Assembly (NCBI GenBank): GCA_001566745.1
Contig: KQ964424.1
Coordinates: 147,748 to 173,327, forward strand
Direction: 5' to 3'
DNA length: 25,580 bases
Source of the DNA: Conidiobolus coronatus NRRL 28638
Lineage: Eukaryota > Entomophthoromycota > Entomophthoromycetes > Entomophthorales > Conidiobolaceae
Position numbers and translations under genes: made by a program. Shown here one piece after another: positions 7,147 to 15,730 of this stretch (position 1 is its first letter; every line of letters begins with the position of its first letter). Under the pieces are notes generated by a model. That model searched no databases, was not told the origin of the DNA, and saw nothing but the letters and a program-made list of their open reading frames with translations.

Positions 7147-7389
7147 ATGCAAAATTTACTAGTATTTGGATTTTTAACAATTGTATTAATGTTCATGCTT
7201 TTTAGCTTAGTTATTACTTGCTCGAGGTTAGATAGACGAGTAGGTTATTACACTGGTGATAGTGACTATGATTATAGCGCAAAGAGATTGACTAGCGAGC
7301 TTACAGAGCCTTTGCCTAAATACGAGCTTCCCCAGCCTGTACCACCAACCTATACGGAGTGTAGCCAAATAATTTGTATTAACAATTAG
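7147..7389 (+). CDS. PY-tail single-pass membrane microprotein, paralog 5 (80 aa)
   Basis: The only family member on the plus strand. A hydrophobic helix spans about residues 4-24, followed by a basic cluster (R27, R30, R31) that places the tail in the cytosol. The linker is Asp/Tyr-rich (GDSDYDYS). The tail has EPLPKY (54-59) and PPTY (66-69), ten residues apart, and YTECSQII. Sequence identity outside the tail is low, so this copy is older than, or under different constraint from, paralogs 1 and 2. Its promoter shares both the TATA nonamer and the distal block with the 3166 gene. tRNA-Leu copy 3 lies about 530 bp past the stop in convergent orientation, mirroring the 3166 gene and tRNA-Leu copy 1. 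Function is inferred from the motifs. Confidence 0.82.
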   Translation: MQNLLVFGFLTIVLMFMLFSLVITCSRLDRRVGYYTGDSDYDYSAKRLTSELTEPLPKYELPQPVPPTYTECSQIICINN

Positions 7390-7916
7390 TTTGAGAGTCA
7401 TAAAATTTAATTAGAATATGCATATAATTATAATCGTGATTATTTAAAATAATCACAAAAATCTTTAAAACTACTTACTATAATAGATAAACCTTAGAAG
7501 ATAATTAAAGAATCATTATTTCTGTATAATAAATTTATTAATAGAAATTTAACATTAGTGCAAATTTATAAAAAAATAATAACTTTATGGCTTATATTTA
7601 AGTTTATATGACAGTTTTTTGAGATTTTAGTAATCTAAAACTAATATTATTTGTTTAAGCTTCTGCAGTTATTGCACTTTAATTAACGAGTATGCATATA
7701 AATTTGTTAAAATATGTCAGATTGTTATGAGTAATTTTGATATTTACGTTTTTATTAGCATTGCAAAAACATAATATTACAGCATTATAATAAATTAAGA
7801 TTTTTATTTTATAATTAATAGGCCTATTTTGTTTTCACCAAATTTAAATTGCTAATTGTAAAAGTTTAAATAAAAAAGAATTATAAAATAACGAAAAGAT
7901 TGGACAAAAAAGTAAT
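7390..7916. other. Gene-free AT-rich spacer
   Basis: Lies between PY paralog 5 and tRNA-Leu copy 3. No ORF, RNA gene or repeat can be supported. Confidence 0.5.
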
Positions 7917-7998
7917 TGCTACCAGTAGGGTTCGAACCTACGCCTCTTTCGAGAGGGGATCTTAAGTCACCCGCCTTAGACCACTCGGCCATAGTAGC
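7917..7998 (-). tRNA. tRNA-Leu(UAA), copy 3
   Basis: Identical over 82 nt to copies 1, 2 and 4. The 3' flank on the minus strand is ATTACTTTTTTGTCC, containing a T6 terminator. No intron. Confidence 0.96.
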
Positions 7999-9583
7999 TT
8001 AATAAAAAAGCGACTAAAATATTAATAATTTTTATTAAATTCAAACTTTATATCTATATATCATCTTTACCATTTTATTTTTCATTCCCTTCCTCCTAAA
8101 CTTTATCATTTTTTTTAATTATCTCTCACATTTTTATTAATAATTCCTTATACATTAATTGCTTCTATAATGAAGTATATCTCATATTTTGAATTTTTCT
8201 TAAAAATGGATTGAATTAATATTTGACAATATGGTATAAATCTTTAAAATAATATAGTATATACTTAATACAATTGTTAATAACCAAGTTAAATATTGAA
8301 GGGGCGAAACGAAGTTATTGGCTCAATATTGCCTATAGCTATATATCTAACATGAATAATAATGGACTTAATTAATTGACATGGGCATTTTATTTGAAAT
8401 TAGCTTAAATTTCAGTTTTAGTTAATTTTAAGTTAATTTTAATGTATATTATTTTTTAATAGTCGCTACTGATAGCTTAATTATATAATTAGCTTTAAAA
8501 TATATTCACTAATAGATATAATTGCATTTATGTATTTGCATTATATAAGTTAAGCTATTATGAAGCTGAACCTAGTTATTAATATTTAGATATTTAAATG
8601 AAATTTAATAAATATTTTAAACATCAATAAATTATTATAATTTTTAACTAAATATAGTTATAATGAGTATAATGGATATACTTTTATATTAGAATAATAT
8701 ATATTTGTGTATCTATGATCAATAGCAATCATTACAATACAAGCGAGATATTTTAAGAATCTAGTTACTTATAATTGAATATTTGCTAGGTCAAAAAATG
8801 GTTTTTTTAGTAATTTATGTGCAACAGAAAACTTGATCGTTGTCAACAAAAAATATTTGAAAAAGGTTTTCCAGTAATTAATAATTAATCAAAATTTAAT
8901 AAATAACAATTCAAAATTAAAAAATTGAATATAGTAAGTGTATTTCAAAGCTAGAGAATAATACTGTTAGAGGAAGAGATATCGATAGTGAATATAACTA
9001 TTTAAACATTAATAAACTTATGTCCAGTAAAAACAAAATTTGATTGAGATCTGATCTGATTTATTAAAATCTTGATAGTAGAGATCTATAATGATTTGCT
9101 TAAAAGTAGAAAATAAATTGATCTCTACATCTCATAAATTCGATAGAATCTTTTTATATTTAAATAAATATTTCGCCTAACCTATATAATAAAATATCTA
9201 AAATTTTTATAATCAAAAAAGATCCAAAGATTTAGAGATCTAAGTTCTGATCTAAATTGAAATAATAAATATTCAAATTATCCAAACCAGAAAAAACTAG
9301 AATAACAAAACAGATCTAGATCTGCTTTATTCTAGAAATTCTAAATAGTATTAATAGAAACATATCTTAGATATAAACTTACTTGATAAACAGTAGAGAG
9401 TTATACGCAAATAATATGATAGAGAGTATTCTAAATATAAAGTTAAATAGATTATCTTACACTAAATAGCTATGAATATAGTACACTTTGGGGGCAAGAA
9501 AGAGTGAGTTTGGACAAAATGATATTTCGCTTTTTGAAGCCTCGATGGGAGAGAGCTCGATGATTTTATTAACAATGGATCGT
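7999..9583. other. Gene-free region with a GATC-rich segment
   Basis: About 1.6 kb between tRNA-Leu copy 3 and the 3' end of RPP1, without a credible ORF. From 9048 to 9322 there are nine GATC sites, mostly as AGATCT or TGATCT. They include the perfect 14-bp palindrome CAGATCTAGATCTG (9311-9324) and a hairpin with arms GTAGAGATC (9078-9086) and GATCTCTAC (9120-9128). Their origin is unknown. Confidence 0.5.
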
Positions 9584-9910
9584 TTAATCGAAAAGACCGA
9601 AACCCATATCGTCATCTTCTTCTTCTTCTTCTTCAGCGGGGGCAGCGGCAGCTTCTTCAGCAGCGGCACCACCAGCGGCAGCAGCACCACCAGCAGCGGC
9701 GGGGGCAGCACCACCGGCACCAACGTTCATGAGTAATTCACCAACGTTCTTACCTTCGAGGGCCTTAGCGAAGATGGAAGCCCAGATGGGTTCGATTTCA
9801 ATACCAGCGGCCTTGATGAGGGTGTTTAATTTGTCGGCAGTGATTTCGACGTTGTCATCTTGAAGGATGAGGGCGGCGTAGACGACGGCTTGTTCGTTGA
9901 TAGAAGACAT
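9584..9910 (-). CDS. RPP1: 60S acidic ribosomal stalk protein P1
   Basis: A 108-residue protein matching the eukaryotic P1 family over its whole length. The helical dimerisation domain covers residues 1-65 ([16 protein letters not shown] and [19 protein letters not shown]). A Gly/Ala hinge follows (66-90), then an acidic run and the invariant C-terminus [11 protein letters not shown]1 pairs with P2 on uL10 to form the ribosomal stalk that recruits elongation factors in the cytosol. The start gives [14 protein letters not shown], the usual P1 beginning; no intron is needed. Codon use is strikingly GC-rich (GCC, GCG, GGC, GAG) compared with every neighbour, as expected for a very highly expressed gene. 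A CT-rich leader precedes the ATG. P1 is preferred over P2 because P2 normally begins MKYLAAYLL. Confidence 0.95.
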   Translation of the reverse strand: MSSINEQAVVYAALILQDDNVEITADKLNTLIKAAGIEIEPIWASIFAKALEGKNVGELLMNVGAGGAAPAAAGGAAAAGGAAAEEAAAAPAEEEEEEDDDMGFGLFD

Positions 9911-10229
9911 TATTATGTGTGCGGAAAGTAATTTAACTCGGTGAGAACTATACGCCTACACAAAATTAAGTAAGAGGAAGGACAATTAAATACTAGTTTG
10001 ATTTTTAAAAAGTTTGTAGATCTGGCCATATTAAAATTGTGGGATTCAAAATTTTTCCTATTGTTTTTACATTTTAAACGAATAAATTTAATGGGATTAC
10101 ATTAAGAATATGGAGAAAGAAAGCTTAGTTATATCTATTCAATGCTTAACTGAATGTATACTGCGAAATATTAATATAATAAAGAATCTCTAAATAGTTT
10201 ACATTTTAATTTCAATAAATACAAAAAGT

Positions 10230-10772
10230 TTAATTAACTTTATTCTCTTTATAGTAAACAGCCCAGTCGTTTTTATTAATCTGGTTCCTTTTAATTAGTA
10301 ATTGATCAATATTCTTAATAGTTTCATTATTAAAACAACATTCTGTTAACTCTTCTCTCTCGCTATCTATAATGCAAAGCATTAAGTTTAGCGAACTTGA
10401 TTGAAATTGCTCTATAGCTTTTTTTGAAAATCCTAAATTACTAACTAATACTCCCAAGTATAGCAAATTTTTATGATGTATCCTATTCTTATATTGAAGT
10501 AAACTACCCTCAAATTCTCTAACTCTATGGGGTCCTAGTAAGCGTTTTTCATGCTTACACTGTCCTACAATATCCAAGTTTAGCTTTTGTGTAAGCTTTA
10601 AATACCCTAAAAAATCAACACCTTTATCGTTACACTGTCCTGTTCTAACGCTTTTTATATTCAATTTAGTCTTAAGGGTTTCAATAGTTAAGTGCTCAAA
10701 TTTTGTCCCTTTTTCAACGTTGCTCATAGGAACTGTAGTGTATCTCCTTATTAAATGCCTCATCATCATCAT
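10230..10772 (-). CDS. RRG7: RRG7-like mitochondrial protein with restriction-endonuclease-like fold (180 aa)
   Basis: Resembles the fungal Rrg7/DUF2034 family, mitochondrial proteins required for respiratory growth. The N-terminus is basic with little acid (RHLIRRYTT, 5-13), as in a matrix-targeting presequence. Residues 20-100 show the fold's signature: E26 in the first helix, G-x-x-x-D-K-G-V-D53-F-L-G, then V-G-Q71-C-K73, and later GPHRVREFEG (80-89). This is the D-(Q/E)xK arrangement of PD-(D/E)XK nucleases, with Q71 in place of the usual acid. Yeast Rrg7 is longer (about 240 residues), so this is a compact form. The gene opens with four consecutive ATG codons, and a further Met at 16 would remove the presequence; the first ATG is chosen. 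Nuclease activity is not established for the family as far as I know. Confidence 0.72.
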   Translation of the reverse strand: MMMMRHLIRRYTTVPMSNVEKGTKFEHLTIETLKTKLNIKSVRTGQCNDKGVDFLGYLKLTQKLNLDIVGQCKHEKRLLGPHRVREFEGSLLQYKNRIHHKNLLYLGVLVSNLGFSKKAIEQFQSSSLNLMLCIIDSEREELTECCFNNETIKNIDQLLIKRNQINKNDWAVYYKENKVN

Positions 10773-12355
10773 TATTGTTATTATTATTGTTTTTTGGCTA
10801 TGACTTGCAATTAAAAATTCAGGGTTAGTCTTTTATATAAATTAGACTATTTGCTATTATGGGACAAAGTTAATATTTATATTATCAATATTAAACTGTT
10901 GAGTATTTATTGGTACTTGTATAGAATTGACAGTTGTTAAACTGTTAGCTATCATATATAGTAATACAGTATAGATATTGTTGTATAGATGATAATTAAC
11001 ATTAAAGTCACATAACGAATATATAAATATCAAGAAATAACGCTTACCTAAGTTAACAAATCTAGCAAGCTATCTAAAATAGCTCTGTGATATTATCTTA
11101 ACCTAATAGAATAAAAATCTTTAAGTATATATGTTGACTCATTAGACTCTAGATTCGTATTCTGAAGATTTCAATTTGTTCGAAAGTTATCAATATTATG
11201 GTTTTAGCTTGATATATTTAATAATAAAATGATATTCAATGTGTTTCATTGTACATCTATTTAAGCCAAATATAAAAATGCTTAAATGCTGAATATGCAG
11301 AATTAAAATATATAAAACTGATAGTTGTAGAATTGAGATGAAACCTTCAGAACCTGGATCCAAAGCCAAGAGTATTATAATGTCCGCGTATGCATTCGAA
11401 AATAATGAAGCCCATAACCAGTTTTTTATTTAAAAATTTAAATTGAAAATGGAAAGCAAAAATCGGTCAAATTAGAGCTTTTAGTACGATTTTTAGTGCA
11501 TATTTTATTAAATATTTTGCTAAGTTTTATATTTAAATGCTGTTTAAAGAGAAAAAATATATAGAAATATTGTGGATATTTATGAGGTTTATATACAATA
11601 TCCTCAATATTTGCTTAGTTTTATCTCTTTTGAACTATAATAGATGTGTAAGTTACAGACAGAATTAAACATTAAAACTTGGCACAAGAATAAATATAAA
11701 ATATTAGCTATTATTAGTTAACTAACAATATTGTAGTTTTCAAATATTACCTTCTTCAAAACTTTCACGAATAATTCACTGAGGTATACATAATTAGTTA
11801 AATTAATACTCTAAACTTTAACTAGCTTATAAAAGTTAGTTAATAAGTATATTTGTCAAATATCCTCATCGTCATTTTATTACTATCAAAGTTATTATAA
11901 ACTCGCTTTAAAGTTTAATAAAACAACTTTTAAAAATAGACAAAAAAAAAGTTATATTTTCACATGAATATAATATATAACAATTTTAGCTAATATATCC
12001 TTCATATGACTTGTTCATACCTTTTAGAGTTAACCTGAATTGGGGCGCGTCGTCACCACTATCAATTAATTGTGAAGTAATTAAATACTTAGAATATCAT
12101 ATTCTAATAATCGGCTATTTTTACTTAGTTTTAAAGAGTTAGTACAATATTTATAAGTATCAATAATACGGAGTAACTTATACTCTTAAAGTATAAGTAA
12201 TAAATAGAAAGAAAGAAAAATGAGTAGTACTTTTATTTAATATATTTTTTTCGTATATAAGAAATCAGAATATAGTTAAGCAAATTAGTGTATGGTATAA
12301 AAGTAATAAAAATATCTTAGCTCACTTCAATGTGTGTATAATTAATAATATTCAA
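10773..12355. other. Long spacer upstream of RRG7
   Basis: About 1.6 kb with no credible gene. A less AT-rich stretch at 11338-11433 reads as a 31-codon ORF on the plus strand without recognisable homology. A GC-rich island, TGGGGCGCGTCGTCACCACT, lies at 12041-12060 in otherwise AT-rich DNA. A palindrome with arms ACTTATACT and AGTATAAGT is at 12176-12198, in the 3' flank of the next gene. Confidence 0.45.
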
Positions 12356-12958
12356 TCATTTTCTAAACCATTTATCCTGTAACTTGTCAAATACGGAGGA
12401 TAATAGCTGAATACCTTTGAAGTCTCTCCCATATTGAATAAAGTCTGTTAAGAATTTGGTTTGTTTACCACTTGAAAAGCTTTCAATGTATTGATCAGTT
12501 AACTTCATACTGGGTTTAAAAATACTAGCTACAGCGATTAATGCGGTATCGACATGATCTCCAACCGATAAGTTTATGTGCTGGTTTTGAGTAGTTTGTT
12601 GGAAAGATTGTTGGAAAGGGTCGTCATTTATGTGATTTACATAGTCTTCGCAGTCTTTATAGCCTTTAATAAACTTAATTGATACGCCGCTTAAAGGGTT
12701 AAATCTAGAGGACTTTTCTTCATCTTTGTGATCTTTAGCAAAGCAAAGCATATAAGAAGCTAATTCTCTTTCCTTATTAAATTTAGTTGCACTTTCTAAA
12801 TATCGGAAACAAACTTGATCAATTGAGGATTTTTGTATTGTACTAGTTGCAGAGGAGAGAGGAGGTAATAGTTTAGGAACCGTAGGAATTGTTCTGGCAT
12901 CTAATGTGGCATAAGGACTAAGGCGGGAAGCAGGAGTGGGATTTGATTTCAAAGTCAT
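12356..12958 (-). CDS. Unrecognised soluble protein (200 aa)
   Basis: I do not recognise this protein. The first ATG is at 12958; the frame continues two codons upstream to a TTG, which is not used. Residues 1-42 are rich in Pro, Ser and Thr and look disordered (NPTPASRLSPYATL, IPTVPKLLPPL). Residues 44-75 look helical and charged. A Gln/Asn-rich patch lies at about 114-126 (DDPFQQSFQQTTQNQ), and about 130-200 look like an amphipathic helical domain ending in DKLQDKWFRK. There is no signal peptide or membrane segment. Composition and length support a real gene. The pyrimidine-rich leader typical of yeast promoters lies just upstream. Its 5' flank is an unusually long 1.5 kb spacer, which suggests complex regulation or a missed gene. 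Confidence 0.7.
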   Translation of the reverse strand: MTLKSNPTPASRLSPYATLDARTIPTVPKLLPPLSSATSTIQKSSIDQVCFRYLESATKFNKERELASYMLCFAKDHKDEEKSSRFNPLSGVSIKFIKGYKDCEDYVNHINDDPFQQSFQQTTQNQHINLSVGDHVDTALIAVASIFKPSMKLTDQYIESFSSGKQTKFLTDFIQYGRDFKGIQLLSSVFDKLQDKWFRK

Positions 12959-14502
12959 GTTCAAAGTAAGTTAGTTTTTTTTGTTAGGATAAGAGTAAAA
13001 GTACAAAGGAGCGAAGCGGAAGCGGATTATTTTAAGTTATAAAGAAAGTTAAATGAAGCGAAATGATAATTCGTAGTGATTAGCTTCAGCTCAACTGAAA
13101 GTAAAAAGAGCAGTCCAATAATAAATGAATGTGTTAGTTTTATAAATGTAACCTAATAAAATAAGCAGCTATAAAGAGCTTTAGGTTGTATTGGGTTGAT
13201 TATAGAGTAAAGGGAAAGGATTTAACACTGAAAAGATAAAGAGTGAGAGAAGCGATATTTAAATACAGGGTTTAATTAGATTATAAAAATAAAAAATTTT
13301 CTCCCTATGTTATCTAAAACCAAATCAATTTCCATTCAGCATAATTAATTTCACCTCTGCTAAATTTAGTAACTTAGCCAAATTTCCCCCTCTAATTGAG
13401 CCAATTAAGTTAAAGGGAAGAGTTATGGGAAAAAACTTGGGTCAATTTTTAGAAATTTGGGCCCATTGATATGGTAATTTCGGTCATATGATTGGACTGT
13501 GGCCCCATTAGACCAGAGGATCAGCATTTATGATTATCAGTGAAAGTGAAAAGAACACTTGAAACAGCTGTCAAAACTAGTGTTTACCACCTGTAATAAG
13601 CGCAATGAAATCACAATTTATATGTCTTATAGCTTAACCTCCTAACTTTAACCAATAGTGAAATTATCCAAAAGTTGATTATGACCCCAATAATTCAAAC
13701 AATAGAATAATAAACTGTTTCAAAATCAAGTGTAAGCAAAATTAACAGACTCCGTTTAATATAAATTAATTGATATGATAGGTCAAATCTGATAAACTAA
13801 GTAAAAATTATCGACTCCAGATTATTTGTTCTATTGGCGAGAATAAGAATAAAAGATTTAGGGGGAGATACTGGCAGATATTGGGGAGAATCTTATTCAA
13901 AAGGTTCAGATTTATTTATTACAAGTGGTGTGAAGGTTTCAAGGTTAATACAAGTGGTTAATATTATAGTGGTTCATATGGATACTGCTCAAGACGGATA
14001 AATTTATAGCTATAGTCGTTAGACTTATTATTAGCTATGGGATAACAGTTTAATAAACGCCCCGTTTTTTAAATAAAATTTAAGCAAGTGACAATTAATT
14101 TTAAATTATGCCCATTGATAGTGAATAATTGGCAAGTGATCTAAAAATCAATTGAGAAAGATTTTTACAAAAGATAAAAATAGGTAAAAATATATTAATA
14201 ACAGGTAATAAGGTATATAGTTTAATTTGATATATTTGATAGATAGGGTTTTTCTCGTTAAGAATAATGGTTTTTAAAAAGGGGGAGAAAATACGAGATT
14301 TTATTGATAGTAGAGGCCTGATCTTGATGGATCTCTTTAATTCGAAATTTAATTAATTATAGGTTTATTCTAAATATTATCTAGTTTTTTCTTAAGTACT
14401 AAGAGCTATTTAATCAGTTATAATTCGTATCTAAACCAATAATCTAGACATTTTAAATATACATCATATAGTGGAATATACATTAATTAATTAATGCATA
14501 CT
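12959..14502. other. Long spacer upstream of the 200-aa gene
   Basis: About 1.5 kb between the start of the unrecognised gene and the 3' end of ARL2. The part at 13380-13620 is less AT-rich than the rest (for example GGGCCCATTGATATGG and GTGGCCCCATTAGACC) but has no ORF, tRNA fold or snRNA motif I can identify. It may hold regulatory sites or an unrecognised RNA. Confidence 0.4.
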
Positions 14503-15213
14503 TTAATCAAATAGATAAATTCTAGTAGCAATATCCTTTATAATCCAGTCTACAGCGTCTAATACATTATCACCTGTTACACCAGAGCAGGGGTAAATAG
14601 CCCAGTGATGCTTTTCAATTTTTTCAAGTTCTAAGTAGGTTTGAATTTCTTCAGCTGTGAGTGCCCCCTTAATATCTTGTTTATTAGCTAGAATTAATAC
14701 TGTTGCACCTGCTAATCTCTATGAAAATCTAGATTAATATACGTGCTAAATGAGAGATAATATGCCACTTACTTCTTGGTCCATAAGTTGAAATAACTCA
14801 GTTTTACAGTCTTGAAGTCTAGTTAAATCAGAGCTATCAACTACCCAAATTAAACCCTCAGTATTTTCAAAATAATTTTTCCAATAAGCTCTAATACTCT
14901 TTTGACCACCAATGTCCCAAAAATCAACGGTATAGCTAAGGAAACAATGAATGTTTTGTATAAACAAATTTCTGTTATATACTTACCCGTCATAGTCAAA
15001 ACTTTGAATATTAAACCCTAAAGTAGGAGAAATTTCGCTAATATCTTCTCCTTTTAATTTTTTTACTATAGTAGTTTTACCAGCATTATCTAAACCCCTA
15101 GAATATGTTAGTAAATTTAAATTAGAATTATGGAATAATGTTAGTTACAAAATCAAAACTCTCATTTGTTTTTCTTTTAGCTTTTGTTTACGAATAATGG
15201 TTAGTAATCCCAT
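14503..15213 (-). CDS. ARL2: ARL2/CIN4-family small GTPase, four exons (184 aa)
   Basis: ADP-ribosylation-factor-like GTPase that, in the ARL2/Alp41/Cin4 family, works with tubulin cofactors in making microtubules. Exons are 15149-15213, 14987-15097, 14773-14935 and 14503-14718. Introns are 51, 51 and 54 nt with GTAACT, GTAAGT and GTAAGT donors; intron 1 has a perfect TACTAAC branch site. Splicing gives 184 residues, exactly the length of human ARL2. It starts [11 protein letters not shown] and has the P-loop GLDNAGKT (23-30), switch I PTLGFNI (46-52), WDIGGQ (65-70), NKQD (125-128) and CSGVTG. Gly2 is present, but ARL2 proteins are generally not myristoylated. It matches ARL2 far better than Saccharomyces Cin4 does. 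It diverges from the MMS22-like gene, with tRNA-Val between. All splice junctions keep the frame and the family alignment. Confidence 0.95.
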
Positions 15214-15374
15214 ATTTAGAATATATATGTTATAATAGAGCGTGTAAATGTAAAAGAATATGTATTGATGATTGAATAAAAGATGAAGTCATCAATATAA
15301 ATTTATAAATGTTAAATGCTAATAACTATTATGGGATTGAATAAATTTAAATTTTAATCATTGATTAATTGTAA

Positions 15375-15448
15375 GATCTCGTGGTGTAGTTGGTTATCAC
15401 GTCTGTCTAACACACAGACGGTCCTCAGTTCGAATCTGAGCGAGATCA
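15375..15448 (+). tRNA. tRNA-Val(AAC)
   Basis: A 74-nt cloverleaf with acceptor GATCTCG/CGAGATC, D arm TGGTGTAGTTGGTTATCA, anticodon stem TCTGT/ACAGA with loop CTAACAC (AAC, read as IAC), T arm CTCAG-TTCGAAT-CTGAG and discriminator A. No intron. A T-run follows within 15 nt. It lies in the shared 5' region of ARL2 and the MMS22-like gene. Confidence 0.96.
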
Positions 15449-15730
15449 ATAATGTAAGTTTTTTGATGTTTTTTATTAGCTATTTAAAAAGTTATTTTTA
15501 TATATTTTATTCTTTGTAATATTATTCAATTATATTGCTTTTGCTTATATTTTCTCCTTGATAACTAAGTATTTAAATTTTTAAACATTTATCCCATAAA
15601 TTAGTATTATTAGTAATACGATAATAAATTTAGGATTAAATCCCTAATTTTTGGTGAGAATAGTAAAGTTAAAATTATAAATGTATTACTAATTAATCTT
15701 CCTTTAAAATAAAATTATATGTAAGCTAAT

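Noticed and set aside
9457-9736. Two ORFs overlapping the RPP1 3' end in other frames
   Set aside because: Their Pro/Leu and Gly/Ser runs are frame-shifted readings of the Ala/Gly/Glu-coding stretch of RPP1.
11338-11433. 31-codon ORF in a less AT-rich patch, plus strand
   Set aside because: It is short, shows no recognisable domain, and has no splice signals or neighbouring exon to extend it. A decayed gene remains possible.
12176-12198. 9-bp-arm palindrome as a terminator or attachment site
   Set aside because: Short AT-rich palindromes are common in this DNA, and nothing nearby supports a function.
12959-12964. Start of the 200-residue protein at TTG 12964
   Set aside because: The ATG at 12958 is the first AUG, and TTG initiation is not expected in yeast nuclear genes.
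14746-14967. 73-codon single ORF as a stand-alone gene
   Set aside because: It is exon 3 of ARL2 read through parts of introns 2 and 3; the spliced model restores the full GTPase.
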